Shown: positions 1-12,440 of the stretch, piece after piece
Layout: each line of letters opens with the position of its first letter
Numbering within the stretch: the stretch's first letter is position 1
The notes under the pieces: generated by a model
Databases searched by the model: none
The model's input: the letters and a program-made list of their open reading frames with translations, nothing else
Told to the model about the DNA's origin: nothing
Source of the DNA: Diphasiastrum complanatum
Lineage: Eukaryota > Streptophyta > Lycopodiopsida > Lycopodiales > Lycopodiaceae
DNA: 64,000 bases
Assembly (NCBI GenBank): GCA_029204225.1
Contig: CM055097.1
Span: 1,223,414-1,287,413 of the forward strand
Direction of reading: 5' to 3'
Program-made: the position numbers and the translations under genes

Positions 1-1380
1 GTTACACATTTCAGTGTGGCTGTTATCATGGCCTCCAATTACGCAACTGGGGAAAGCCAAGTTACGCTTCTGTTTAGCCCATCTGACCAGAAAAGTGATT
101 TTCCTTTACATAGAAGCGGAATCAAGCAAGGAGGAACTTATGCAGTGGCGGTGGTCACAAAGGTTTCTTCTTGAAATAGTTTCGTTCGCCTCCAGTATTG
201 TTATTTTGGAAGTTCATGTATTCCGAACAGTTTACCATCATAATGAACCCCGTACTTTAAGGTCCTTTTTGTGTATCTTACTGTCCTTTGTGCACTCCAA
301 TGGTCAATACCAGAATTTTCTGTAAACTCACCGAGCATTCCAATCACGTACGCCAAATCTACATATGCCAAATCTGGATGGGTTTCCCCCATTGTATACG
401 TCATGCTCTCAATGGCCTGGCTTTGTTATGTGACCCCACTGTCTTCTTGTGTGATCTAACACATAGCCCAGGTCGGCTTTTGGTTGATATCAGTTGAGTA
501 GCAATCCATTTACGCTCATCCATCATTTTTTTTCAAAGCAAAATTTCATACATGTACTTTCCGGCTTTCGGGATCCAAAAAAGTTTTTCTTTGTAACATG
601 GACCTTCTGCTTCAAAGGTGAGTGTAAAAAAATTCACGGATAAAAAAAGTTACAGATGATTATACGTCGCTTCCTCAGTCACTGGTGGAAGGGCTCGAAG
701 GGGGTTGTGTTGTCGGGGTAGGACCCTTCCTCGGTCCCGGTGGAAGGGCTCAAAAGGGGAACACACCCCCCACCGCCCCCCCCAATTTTTTTTTTTTAAT
801 CATGACTACCTGTGAAGTCTTTCAGAAAAATTACTGTGATCCTTTTCTGATTCTTGTTTCTGAGCTTATGCATCCCAAAGGAATAATAGTTTTTTGCTAA
901 ATCCTTCATCTTAAAAATTGTACAAACTCTTCTTGAAAGTTGTCAATTTTTCCACGGAGTTGCATTCCAATAGAAGGTCATCTTCATATACTCCACTATG
1001 AGAAAGCTGCCGTCTTGACCCTTGCCCACATATATGCTAGGGTATGCTGTGCACCTCCAAAGCCCATCTCCCAGCAAATAAGTATCAATTTTATGGTACC
1101 ACAGCCTCTATGACTAGTTTAGTTCACATAGGGCTTTTATACAACTGTCATATCTTCCTTGGTCCTTTGTACGACTGTTCTGGCTGCATCATGAAAACTT
1201 CCTCTTCAAGCTCACCACGTAGAAAATGCTTAAGGTAGGTCCATTTGATGTATGATGAATCTTCATTCACTGGATGTGCCTTATAGATGCTAAGTATCCA
1301 ACTAACTATGCAAATAGGTCCCAGTATACAACTAACTATGCCTGCAGGGAGTTGCCTTTCAATCTGAGCTCTAAACAATT
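1..1380 (-). mobile_element. Ty1/copia fossil (reverse transcriptase to RNase H part)
   Basis: The minus strand carries pieces of a copia pol region in the expected order. A reverse-transcriptase segment around 1150-1250 reads GELEEEVFMMQPE, the usual copia 'GEL-EEVYM-QPEGF' motif. Around 200-400 the segment before RNase H reads PDLAYVIGMLGEF followed by HW and a YGVHY stretch. The copy is old and heavily decayed, no LTR is visible, and it runs off the left edge. The RT motif and the PDLAYV block are seen directly; the outer limits are inferred. Confidence 0.7.
671..759. repeat. Short direct repeat, two ~33-bp copies
   Basis: 671-703 and 727-759 share the core GGTGGAAGGGCTC and the preceding TTCCTC. 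A C-rich then T-rich run (about 766-799) follows at once. It lies inside the decayed copia stretch and has no visible coding role. Confidence 0.6.
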
Positions 1381-2640
1381 TGATTTCATGGGTACTTCAT
1401 TTCAAAGACCTATTTGTTACCTCTGGCTTCCTTTTGTGTTTCCCCAAGCGTTCACAAGTGTCCAGAATTGGTTTGGGACTTGTACTCTTCATTCTTTTAA
1501 CTCTTCACTATCATCTGAAAACATGCTTGTCTCATCAACTTGCATAGGTAGCCTTCTATGTCTCTTTGACTTTGCATAGTTGTGGTGGCTGTTGCTGTGG
1601 ACAACTGAAGTTCAAACCCCCTTGGAAACCAAGATGCATTCTTTGCTTGCAACCACTCCTTCCTCCATTTGCCTTTCATTTCCTCATTTCGTGTTAGACA
1701 TGCTTGTCTCATCAACTTGCATAGGTAGCCTTCTCTGTCTCTTGGACTTGCATAGTTGTGGTGGCTATTGCTCAACAACTATTTACTCCATGAATTTTTC
1801 GATTTACTGTTTTTTGGCCAAGGATCATTGTTTCCTTCTACATTTGTTTGCTTTGGCTTGATCTTGGATGACACAAAGGTGTACATTGCTCGTGTCCCAA
1901 CATTTGTTGGATTAGCTCATTCTTCACACAACTCCACATATTGGGTCAGTAAGTTGTTTGGTAATTGCTTTGTCCACATATCCTTGGAGAAATCAACCTC
2001 CGACATCCTTGATGGTGCAAAATTGCATAGTTGAGCCATCATGTTGATTAATTTTCAAAAACTATTGTCCAATGTGTTAATTTCAAGATCATGCTTCCAT
2101 AGTCTACGATATATCCCCTCTGATATATTTCTATTGTGGAGCATAGAGAATCCTGGTCACTTATGCACAAATTTATGTCCATGATAAAATGAAGATCCTC
2201 GTCCGCCTTTCTTCCCAAATTCTTCTCCTTTCTTCCATGAGTTTTAGCTTCTATGCTGCTTTTCTCGAATTTGTTGCTATGAGTGATACCTGTGCAATGC
2301 GATTGCAGGCATCTTTAATTAATTTTAAGTTCCAAGAGCTCTTTATTATGCATTATTTGCTTTTGTGGCTTGCTATGCAATTTAAGCAGACTATCCAGCC
2401 AAAATTCTTGATTTCATCATTGGCAACCTCGGTCGTAGATAGGATTACAAATTCGCAATGTATTTGGCTGTATTTCAGTCCAATAATAGCACACTCCTGA
2501 GATGAAGTTTGGCTGGGTTTTTAGCCCAATGGAAGCTCACTTCTGGGATGAAATTCAGCTGGATTTACAACCCATTAAGATGCCCTTACCAAGCCAGCTG
2601 AATTAGTTCCTTGACCACATCTTTTATGTTAGTAGTGCTT
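1381..2640. other. Unassigned intergenic sequence
   Basis: Apart from the direct repeat inside it, I see no coherent coding region, terminal repeat or RNA gene. It may be further decayed retrotransposon sequence, given fossils on both sides, but no diagnostic motif survives. Confidence 0.5.
1521..1772. repeat. Direct repeat, two ~75-bp copies 177 bp apart
   Basis: 1521-1596 and 1698-1772 are near-identical. Both begin ACATGCTTGTCTCATCAACT and end in GCATAGTTGTGGTGGCT with a few differences. The spacing suggests a tandem duplication of a ~177-bp segment whose remainder has diverged. No coding function was recognised. Confidence 0.8.
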
Positions 2641-3607
2641 GGTGTGCAGGTCAGAATGCACTTCATTTGCCGCATGCATGGCACTTATAGTTATGAATGC
2701 AACCACAACTGATCTAGAGCTAAGCTATGAAAGCATCACATAAGCAAGACTTAACCCTAGAAAGCAGGAAAGAGAGATTAAGGACACTAAAGAGAGAGAT
2801 CAATATCATCAGCTGAGTAACAAATGACACAGATTCCCTACTTATAGCCTAGAGGAAGCCCTAAAAGGAAGCTTCCGGTGGTTAGGGCCCAACTGGGAGG
2901 GATAACAGTTCGCCCTCCAAGAAGGCCCCCACTCTCCAGTAATATGTCAAATGTCCAAATAATGAATAATAAGGCCCAAGGCCAACCATATAGTCTCAGT
3001 TTCAATAATGAATAAAAAAAGGGCCCAAGGCCTACTTATGCCTAAAGTGAAGTAAATGTAAATGGACGTGGCGAATGTAATGAGCCGAGTCCATAACTCT
3101 CCCCGACATTGCCGAAAAGAAACTGGATCAAACAACAGCAAGCCCCGGTGCATCAACAACTAGAGCAGCATCTGATGTAGAGGAATCAACAAGTGCAGCA
3201 AGAGCACGAGCCTGATCCGCAAGTGATCGTGTATGATAAAAGACATCAATAGGCTCCCATGTGGCCTCCTCAACAGGACAACCATCCCACTGGACCAAAA
3301 ATTGAATCTGTCGGTGGCGTCGACTATGGTGAAGGTGAACCTGGTGAATGGCAGCTGGTAAGAAAGGGAACAGCTCAGGATCAACATCGTGGCAACGAAG
3401 GAAGCATCTCGGCCGCGTCATCTGAAACCAAGCAATATGGAACAACCAGGAATGCCAAGGAACTAGAAGAAGATCAAGCAGCAACCGAGAATGCCAAGGT
3501 ATCTGTAATGCCCAAGATAGTAGAGGATCAGCCCAAAAGATAGGGATATCATACCACTTGTTCTTTAGGTCCACGATGTGCTTTTGATAACATAATAACC
3601 ACATCAT
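2640..3607 (-). mobile_element. Ty3/gypsy (chromovirus) fossil, 3' end
   Basis: On the minus strand a chromodomain-like tail is readable at about 3160-3350: IQFLVQWDGCPVEEATWEP, matching the 'YLVKW-G-P-EEATWE' signature at the C-terminus of chromovirus integrases. A purine-rich stretch (CGGGGAGAG on the minus strand, near 3098-3108) and a candidate 3' LTR (roughly 2640-3098) follow in the order expected for an element end. The copy is truncated and decayed; the LTR limits are uncertain. Confidence 0.65.
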
Positions 3608-5430
3608 CTAGAGTATAGCATTTGAAATGCTCTGGCATATCATACTAGACTTCATTTGATTGTTCTTTGTCAAAAGGAATGCTCAAGGCAAGAGACAAGG
3701 TGAGCTATACAAACTTGATGGATTTTTTGGTTTAACCATGGTGGTTTGAAGGAAAAGAAACAAGTTGGTGAGCTTTGTTCAATGTCAAAGTCACAAAGGT
3801 TGTCTTATTCTAGATCTAGTTTAATACATTTGGATTTGCATTGTACTAGTTTTTTGAGTAATGGAGGAGCAAAGATGTTTGTGACTTGCATTGATGACTT
3901 TAGTAGATATTGACTTATCTTCGAAAGAGTGAGGATTTCATATTTGATGTCTTTTTCAAGTTCAAGAATGTTGTGGAGAGTCAATTCAACATGAAGTTCA
4001 AGTGCTTAAAGTTGGCAAATGAATACCTATCAAAAAAGTTCAAAGAGGTTTCTGTGGCACATGGGATCAAGAGGGGGAGCTTTCAAACTCAAAGGTTCTA
4101 CATAGTGTGGAAGAGAGGAAGATCAATATTTTTGAAAGAGCTAAATCCATGAGGGTGAATTCAAATATTCCTAAGTCATTTGGGGGTGAAACTTTGATGT
4201 ATGCTAACTTTGTTTGCAATTAGGTACTCAAATGAAGAATTGGATAGTAAGAGTTCATTTGAAGTTCTTTTTGGTAAGAAGCCAAGGATGGAGCATTTGA
4301 AGATCTTTGGTAGTACTTGCTATGTCAACTCATCTTTTGGATTCTTGAAGTTGGAAGTAAGGAAAGCTTATAGGGTTTACATTCCCAAGTCAAAGAAAGT
4401 TCACATTTCTAAGAATGTTGTCTTTGAAGAGGAAAATGTGGATAAGTTTGTTGTTATTGATGTTGATCAATCTAACATTTTGGTGGTGATGAAGATGGTT
4501 CTTTGGATGGTGATGGTGGATATGCCTCTCCAAGTAAAGCTCTAAGAATACCCTTAAGGGAAAGACAATATCCATCTAGGCTCACATATGATGAGAAGGG
4601 TAAGCAAGTTGAAGATACAAACTTTGCTTTTCCCACATGTTTTGGTTCATCTTCTTGTCTAGATGATGCTGTGCAAGTGGATGATGGTTTTCAAGGATTG
4701 GAAGCAACTAATGAATCTGGAAAAGAGATCTTAGTCAATGACTTTGATGGTCAAGTGGAAGATCAAGAGGTTGATCTCAAAGGGCTTCAACAACACGCAA
4801 GGAAAGGTGACAATTTGAAGCTAGTCAAGTGCATGTAAGGGAAGTCAAGTGGAAAAGATAATTTGGATCTATTTTTTTAGGTGTTGAAGGTGCAAATTGT
4901 CAAGATATGGTGAAACTAGCTACATTGTTTTGCATCATTTTGATGTTGGAGTTGTATTAGAATTCTTGGACAATTTTGTTGATGGAAATGAAGCTAAAAA
5001 GTCTCATTATATCACTCATTCATGGTCAAATCATCAAGTGATGATGACATCTTGTGGCAAGATGGAGATGGAGGCTCATTCATGGAGTTTTATGGAGGAT
5101 ACATATCAAGAAAGGACAAAGATGGAGGAGACAAGCAAGCAAGTGGTCGTCAATCACATTTATTGTTTGATTGCTGTTATTTTTTAGAGAGTTCAAAGTT
5201 GGAAGCATGGAGGAATCATTGCATTTACATTGTATTTGGTTCTTCATGCTCTAGTTACATCTTGACATGTAAAATTGATGTAATAGATAGTGAAGCATCC
5301 AATGTGGACACTATTCTCTATATCAATTATGAAAGTTATGATAAAACCATAGAAAGGAGGTCTATTCTTATAATGGAGATCATTCTTAAGATGGATCAAA
5401 GTTCTATGTTAAAACTAGTTGGAGAGGGAG

Positions 5431-5763
5431 TGTGAGAAATTGTCAACTAGTTAAGTTATCATGTCTAGTTTAAAATGGCAATTTTGGCCAATATGCATTT
5501 TAAACTTAGAGGTAAACTTTATATTGTTAATAATGCCTAAGAATACTTTATTTACTATTTTTAGCAAGTTATGCAAGTTAACAAGCTCAAATTTGGACCC
5601 TCTCTAATTGGTTAGAAGAGGTACATTAAATCTAGTCAAGTTCTCTAGCTTCTTAGAGAAAGGTCTAGAAACTTCCATATGCTGATAAGCTTGGACAAGC
5701 ACATTTAAATAGGTCAAGGACTTGTTGTATATAGTGTACAAGCATGGAAAGAGATCATTTCTT

Positions 5764-5822
<59 letters not shown>

Positions 5823-6147
5823 TTCATGCTTATGGAAGTGATCTCTTTGGGTTTCTATACTTATTTTTGCATTGTCTTGTTGATATCTTGAATTCTTATG
5901 TGTAGAATGCTATTTTAAGTGGTGTATTGGATCCACAGGCGTGAAAGGTGGTGTGGTACAACCATTGTGCGGAAAACAACAGAAACTTATCTATATTATG
6001 CTATTTTTTCAAGTTCTTATTGAGTTTATAACTTCTATGTTTAGTAGATGCTAGATTTCTACATTGTTAATGGTGTTAGATGTGCTATCTCTTGTAACCA
6101 AAGATCAAAGAGACAAATTGGATCTTAGTGATCTAATTTTCTTAACA
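5431..6147 (+). repeat. Candidate 3' LTR of the 3.6-6.1 kb copia fossil
   Basis: It starts TGTGAGAAATTG directly after a purine-rich tract and ends TTCTTAACA, giving TG...CA termini and about 717 bp. A (CT)27 microsatellite lies inside. The partner LTR was not found, so the right-hand limit is inferred. Confidence 0.5.
5766..5819. repeat. (CT)n microsatellite, 54 bp
   Basis: An uninterrupted CT dinucleotide run inside the candidate LTR. Confidence 0.98.
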
Positions 6148-6188
6148 CCTCCTTCCTTGAGCATTCCACTTCCTTCGATTCCTTCCAT

Positions 6189-6193
6189 GATTG
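6189..6193. other. Target-site duplication, left copy (GATTG)
   Basis: Five bases directly outside the 3' LTR, identical to 11559-11563. Together they prove the element boundaries. Confidence 0.93.
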
Positions 6194-6583
6194 TGTCAAA
6201 TTCCAAGGCCTAGCTATGGAGTATCATAACAGCATAGTAAGCACACTATGAAAGCTTCAGAAAACCAGCTATGGAGTAGAACACAAAAGCAAGAGAGAGA
6301 GGACTTCAAAGCTCACACAACATGAATGAATATTCAAAGTGTAGTAGGGCGTGGAAACCCCTCCAAAGTTTGGGCTACATATAGCATGTTATGTATAGAG
6401 GTGGTGTCTTGCTAATTCTAGCTCTAGAACCCACATGGGTCCTTAACCTACTTGATTTACTTGCCTAATTAGCACAAGTGGGGTGTACTATGTACATAAA
6501 TGTTTTACCCCCATGTCTTATGCACAACTTACAAGTTACAAGTATACAAGCCTTAAGGGGCAAAATAGGCATTTATTTCAACA
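6194..6583 (-). repeat. 3' LTR of the young copia element
   Basis: 390 bp. On the minus strand it starts TGTTGAAATAAATGCC and ends AATTTGACA. It matches the other LTR at all but one base. Confidence 0.97.
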
Positions 6584-9500
6584 CCCCCCTCAATGGCTAT
6601 TTTGTTCATACCAACACCTAGCATGCTACGAAACTTTTCAAATTTTTCTCTACTAAGTGCCTTAGTAAAGATATTTGCTGCTTGTTCGTTGGTATCACAG
6701 TACTCGAGCTGAATTTCTCCACTTTGTATCTTCTCTCGTAAGAAGTGTTGATCCACCTCAATATGCTTCGTACGAGCATGGTACACAGGATTTTTGGCAA
6801 GCTGGATGCAACTCTGGCTGTCACACTGAAGAATAGTAGGACCATCCTGTGGAATCTGCACCTCTCCAAGAAGTCTCCTGAGCCATATTGCCTCGCAGGT
6901 AGCTTTTGCCGCTGCCCTGTACTCGGCCTCTGTTGATGATAAGGTAATTGTGGGCTGTTTCTTGCTACACCAAGAAATGGCCCCTGAACCAAGGTTAAAA
7001 GTGTAACCTGTGGTCGACTTTCGATCATCCCTATCACCTGCCCAATCCGAATCAGTAAAGCCTCCAAGCTGAAGCTTTCCGTCATCTGTGTACTCAATCC
7101 CATAGCAGGTTGTCCCTTTGACATACCTCAAAACCGTCTTGGCTGCTTTCCAATGTGCTTCAGTTGGAGAACTCATGAACTGGCTTGCTACACCAACCGC
7201 ATAGGAAATGTCTGGTCTCGTAGTGGTGAGATAAATCAGGCTACCCACAAGCTGCCTATAAAGAGTCTCGTCCACAAAAGGAGTGCCATCATCTCTGGAT
7301 GGCTTACTGCTGGTATCAATGGGCGTGGAAACGGGTTTGCAATCCTGCATGTTGAACCTGTTCAAAAGTTCACATGCATAGTTGGCTTGGGAAATAAACA
7401 CACAGTTTTCCTTTTTCCAAACCTCCAAACCAAGACAATAGTGGATTAAGCCCAAATCCTTCATCTCAAACTCATTTGATAAATGAGCCTTCACCTTTTC
7501 AATAAGCTGCCCATTGTTACCCGTGATGACCAAGTCATCCACATAGAGAACTATCAAAACAATGTTCCCATCTTCCTCCTTCACGAACAGGTTGCAGTCC
7601 GACTGACTCTTTATGAATTGCTCCTTGGCAAAATAGTCGTCAATACGACTATACCAGGCCCTGGGTGCCTGCTTCAAACCATATAAGGCCTTCGTAAGCC
7701 TGCATACCATACTTTCCTTGCCCTTAGCCTCAAAACCTTGTGGCTGTTCCATGTAGACTTCTTCAACCAACTGTCCATTAAGAAAAGCACTCTTCACGTC
7801 CATTTGATGGACCTCCCAACCAAAAAATGCAGCCAATGCTAAAACCAACCTGATAGACGTCATCTTAGCTACCGGTGCGAACGTCTCATCATAGTCCAAG
7901 CCCTCCTTCTGTGCATAGCCTTTAGCAACCAGCCTTGCCTTATGCTTTTCGATGCTCCCATCAGATTTGTATTTGGTCCTGTAGACCCACTTACAGCCAA
8001 TAGGACGCTTCCCTTTTGGTAACTTCACCAAATCCCATGTATCATTCTTGAGAATGGAGTCGTACTCCTCTTGCATAGCATGTTGCCATACCTTCTCATC
8101 TACTGCCTCAACGAATGTATGTGGATCTTGTGAATCCAAAATAGTAGTCATAAGTGCATAGTTTGTCTCCTGGTGTTCATGCTGCTGGGCTTGCCTTTGA
8201 GACCTCCTAGCCCCTGGATTGCTGCTCTCTCCCTCATCCAATATCAAACCATCCTGCACAGTTTGCCAATACCACTTGGGAAACTTCTTCCTTGCAGTTG
8301 GTGATGAAGACGGTGAATAGGACTCAACAGATTTGCCCCTTTCCTTCCGCTTCCTAGCCTCCTCGGATTCTTCCTCTTGATCACTCATATGATCATCCTA
8401 GGGCTCCCTAATATATGGATGTGGGCCATCAAGTATTGGCACAAATTCACTTGTACCATCCTCCATCTCAAGTTCCTCTATAGGAGGTGTTTGATCTTCT
8501 TCAAAGATCACATCTCGACTTATGATCCTCTTCTTGCTAGTAAGATCGTAAAGTCTGTAAGCTTTGCTTTCTTCACTGTATCCCAAGAAAATACTCTTTG
8601 CTGATTTTGCATCCAGCTTCTTCCTGTTATCCTTGGGAATATGGGCATAGGCCGTACAACCAAACACTCGCAAAGCGCCTACCTTGGGCTTAATGCCGCT
8701 AAATGCCTCTTCTGGAGTCTTGCCTTCCACAGCTTTTGTTGGACTTCTATTCAACAGAAACACTGCTGTGTGCATTGCCTCGCCCCAAAAAGAGTTGGGC
8801 AACCCCTTTGCCTTGAGCATGCACCACAATAGTTCGGTTCTTTCTCTATGCTACGCCGTTCTGCTGAGGGGTATGAGGAGCTGTAAGCTGCCTTTTGATC
8901 CCATTGGCCTTGCAGAATTCCACAAATTCTGTCTTAATGAACTCTCCACCACCGTCTGACCTGCGCATCTTTATCTTCTTTTCTGAATGTTCTTCTACCA
9001 AAGCTTTGAAATGCAAGAAGTACTTGAATGCTTCAGATTTTAACTTCAAGAAATAAATCCAAATCTTGCGTGAGAAGTCATCAATAAAGGTCATAAAGTA
9101 ATATGCCCCCCCTGCAGATTTTGTTTGGGTTGGCCCCCACAAATCTGAATGTATCAAGTCAAGTATGCCTGCTGCCCTGGTGGTGCTTTCCTTGGGAAAC
9201 TTATGTCTCTGCTGTTTTCCCATAGCGCAAGCCTCGCAAACTGAAGAGCTTGGCTTAACAACTGGAAGCCCCTCCACCGTGAAGGAGAGCATCTTGGATC
9301 TGGAGATCAATTGGACCTATTGCATGATGCTGGTTCAACACCTGCATGCTTTGGTAGCCAAGATGTCCATACCTCTCATGCCACAACCTATCCACATCCC
9401 TTCCTTCTACTGTATAAGCATGCTGACTAGGGATAGAAGTGTATAACCTGTATAGATTATCTTCCTGCAATCCTTTGGCCACAACTTTCATATTATCACT

Positions 9501-10793
9501 CAAGTCCAACACAAGACAAGAAGTAGCATCAAATTCTACTTTCATATTTTGTTGAGTGATAGCTCCTACTGAAAGAAGATTTTTAGCAAGTCCTGGTACA
9601 TATAAGACATTCTTAATGACTTTGACTTCTCCTGATGGAAGCTTTACAGGTACTGTGCCCTTTCCCTTGACCTTGTGTGTTGAGTTGTCACCTAGGCACA
9701 CCTCTTGTCCATCACTAATCCCCACAAAGGTATCAAACCAATCCCTATGAGGGGTCATGTGCTTTGAAGCACCTGAGTCAATGTACCAACCACCTGTTGT
9801 AGCTTGTGAAGCCAATGCAACAGAGAATAACTCAGCTTGCCTTATGTCACTCTGCTCCTCTCTTGCAACACTCTCAACAACATTTCCTCCTTGCTTCTTT
9901 GTGCCCTTCTTTTGGTCTGCAAGCTTCTTCCTGCACTCAAAAGCAAAGTGTCCATATTTACCACAGTAATTGCAATTCCCCTTCTTTCGAGGTGTGGAAG
10001 AAGTATTTGAGGAGGGTTGTGCTTCTGACATCTGCAAGTTCTCCATTCCTTGCACAAGTGTTTGTGGTGTTCCTTTGTTCTTGCCTTTACCTTTCTTCTT
10101 ATCCTTAGCTGGATTTTGCTTCTTCTTAGAAGCAAAGGCATGCTCCTGGAAATCTTCCCTCTTGGAGAGATTAACTCTCCTCATCTCCTCCTGTAACAAG
10201 AGACCATAGACTTCTTCATAAGTAGGGATCTTCTCTCTCACTGATATCATCATCACAAAGTTCTGATAAGCATATGACAAGCTATTCAGAACTATTGGCA
10301 CCAAGTCTTTGTCAGCAATAGACTCTCCAAGTACAGAAAGCTGATATCTAATATCCTGAATCTTAGTAAGATGATCAGTAACTGTCTCCCCTGTCTCCAT
10401 TCTGAGAGTATACAACTTGTTCTTCAAGTAGAGAAACCTGGTTGTACTTGCTGTCTCATACAATGCACAAAGAATGTGCCATGCATCCATAGGCCCTTTG
10501 GCTGACCTGATTAGAGAAATCACATTATCCCTCACTGACATGTTGATGATTCTGTGTGCCTTTTCCCCTCTCTTGATATAGTCCTTAAGTTCAAATTCAG
10601 ATGTTGGAACAGGCTCCTCACCTGTCACAAGCTTCCAACATTCTTTGTCTTCAAGAATGTTCTTGATCTTGAATTTCCATATGCTAAAGTTAGTGCCATC
10701 AAGCCGGCTGGCTTCACTCAGCATGCTCTCTGCAAGACTAGACATAGCTGGATAGAAATAAGACACAAAAGGCAAACTGGGGTTTTCACCCAA
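6570..10793 (-). mobile_element. gag-pol coding region of the young copia element
   Basis: Domains from 5' to 3' on the minus strand: a UBN2-type gag (about 10750-10000); a CCHC zinc knuckle (CNYCGKYGHFAFEC, near 9940-9980); an aspartic protease with YIDSGASKH (near 9740-9790); integrase with the HHCC-region pattern WHERYGHLG and a D-D-E core with SDGGGEF (about 9450-8840); the post-integrase region; reverse transcriptase with YVDDLVITG (near 7530); and RNase H (about 7050-6650). This is standard copia. About three breaks interrupt it. Confidence 0.93.
6584..6591 (-). other. Polypurine tract of the young copia element
   Basis: The minus strand reads GAGGGGGG immediately before the 3' LTR start, the expected plus-strand priming site. 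Confidence 0.8.
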
Positions 10794-11156
10794 CTAGGGT
10801 ATGCAGCCACTTGCTCAATAACCCTCAGCTTCTGGATTTGAAACTATCCCCCTGTATGGCTGTCCTAGCCCTTGTCCAAGATCCACTCAGAACTTTCACT
10901 GAAGTCCCCACTGTAGAAAGCGCCCTCCTACAGTCCTGGCTGTCCAAAAAGACTCAAAATTTTTTGTCTAAAATTAGAAACTTTTTGGCTCCCTGTACTC
11001 CCCTTGCCAACAGTACTCCAACCATGCAAATAGCACAGAGATCAGATGCCCCTACAAAAAGTGCTCCCTCCTCAAAGGTAAGCTGCTCTCCAGGAATGGC
11101 AGGAATCTGATCAAAAACAGGTCCAAGCTTTCACCACACCACAGGCAACATAACCT

Positions 11157-11168
11157 GCTCTGATACCA
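11157..11168 (-). other. Primer-binding site of the young copia element
   Basis: The minus strand reads TGGTATCAGAGC immediately after the 5' LTR. This is the classical plant copia PBS, complementary to the initiator tRNA-Met 3' region. Confidence 0.9.
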
Positions 11169-11558
11169 TGTCAAATTCCAAGGCCTAGCTATGGAGTATC
11201 ATAACAACATAGTAAGCACACTATGAAAGCTTCAGAAAACCAGCTATGGAGTAGAACACAAAAGCAAGAGAGAGAGGACTTCAAAGCTCACACAACATGA
11301 ATGAATATTCAAAGTGTAGTAGGGCGTGGAAACCCCTCCAAAGTTTGGGCTACATATAGCATGTTATGTATAGAGGTGGTGTCTTGCTAATTCTAGCTCT
11401 AGAACCCACATGGGTCCTTAACCTACTTGATTTACTTGCCTAATTAGCACAAGTGGGGTGTACTATGTACATAAATGTTTTACCCCCATGTCTTATGCAC
11501 AACTTACAAGTTACAAGTATACAAGCCTTAAGGGGCAAAATAGGCATTTATTTCAACA
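11169..11558 (-). repeat. 5' LTR of the young copia element
   Basis: 390 bp, the same termini as its partner. It is followed on the minus strand directly by the primer-binding site and flanked outside by GATTG. Confidence 0.97.
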
Positions 11559-11563
11559 GATTG
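11559..11563. other. Target-site duplication, right copy (GATTG)
   Basis: Five bases directly outside the 5' LTR, identical to 6189-6193. Confidence 0.93.
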
Positions 11564-12440
11564 AAGAAGACCTTTGACTTGAAATCTCCTCTCCCTTGAA
11601 ACACCATGATGGAAATTCGAGGCCTCCATGCCTCATAATGACCATGAAGACAAGATCACAAGATAGGCAAGAAAGTTGACCATGAACTTTTTCCATGATA
11701 GATCTGATCTTCAAATCCAAAACTATCTTGATCTTACTAAGGCTACATATTGCTTAAGTATGTAAGTTTCCTTTGTGAATGATTCACTTAATCTCATGAG
11801 AAGTTTACAAATTGTCTCAAAAAATGAGAAAACATGATTTTTCACACTATGAGTGACTAACTCATTCTTGCTCTTACAAGATCCAATAGCATATCCATCT
11901 GTGGGGGTGTGAGGTAGCACTACAAATTTGATAATTCTAATTATAAGAGGTGAAAATCATGATTTTCTACAATGTGGAATTGTTGCAAATTTTTTTACAC
12001 ACATCCGATTGTGACGATCCAAGGTGCTACGTCTATCTATTCGACGAGGGGGGCGCAGTGGGCACGGCGCCGGGCATAGGAAACGAGTGTGGAGCGAGAA
12101 ATATCCGATTCCAGGTTTTTCTTGCCTACATGTCAATTTTCAAAATTGTTTAGAACTAACTATAGGTGTCAGATCGAAGTGAAGGAAAGTGCTACATTGT
12201 GTTTGTGTGTGCCTACGGGAATGCCTAGAACATCGGTTTAGGCCATTATGGCAAGATGTTTACAGCTTGCAGGTGATGCAAACTTTGGAGCTGATTTCCA
12301 GCCTGTTTGTGCGCTGATTTCCAGGTTTGGGCACTGTTTTACAGCCAGGTTGTGCGCTGTTTTACAGCCTGGTTGTGCGCTGATTTTCAGCTAGTGTGGA
12401 TGCTGATTCTATATTATGGGAGAGAAGATTAGTAATTTCT
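11564..12440. other. Unassigned sequence with a GC-rich patch
   Basis: No coding region was recognised. The patch 12030-12100 is much richer in G+C and CpG than its AT-rich surroundings (for example GGCACGGCGCCGGGC). It may be part of a decayed LTR belonging to the copia fossil that follows, but no matching partner was found. Confidence 0.4.
12290..12412. repeat. Degenerate ~22-bp tandem repeat
   Basis: About five imperfect copies built on GCTGTTTTACAGCCTGGTTG, with GCTGATTTCCAG variants. It lies just upstream of a copia gag fossil, probably in its leader. Confidence 0.75.

Larger units (their letters stand above)
3640..6147 (+). mobile_element. Ty1/copia fossil with 3' LTR
   Basis: Plus-strand copia integrase and post-integrase pieces are readable between about 3900 and 4550, for example FKNVVESQFNMKFKCLK and HLKIFGSTCYV. 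The region then runs, much decayed, to a purine tract (GGAGAGGGAG, 5421-5430) and a 3' LTR. gag and the 5' LTR are not seen. This is an old, truncated copy with many breaks. Confidence 0.7.
6194..11558 (-). mobile_element. Complete-looking Ty1/copia LTR retrotransposon
   Basis: A 5365-bp element in minus orientation, bounded by two 390-bp LTRs that differ at a single site and flanked by the 5-bp duplication GATTG (6189-6193 and 11559-11563). It has a tRNA-Met-type primer-binding site next to the 5' LTR and a polypurine tract next to the 3' LTR. The internal order is gag, protease, integrase, RT, RNase H, which is copia order. The coding region shows about three breaks, so it is probably not intact. 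Near-identity of the LTRs means recent insertion, well under about 2 million years at most plausible plant rates. It is the youngest mobile element visible here. Confidence 0.97.

Noticed and set aside
6618-7124. Additional ORFs in other frames over the young copia pol region (both strands)
   Set aside because: They are shadows of the RNase H and RT coding frame.
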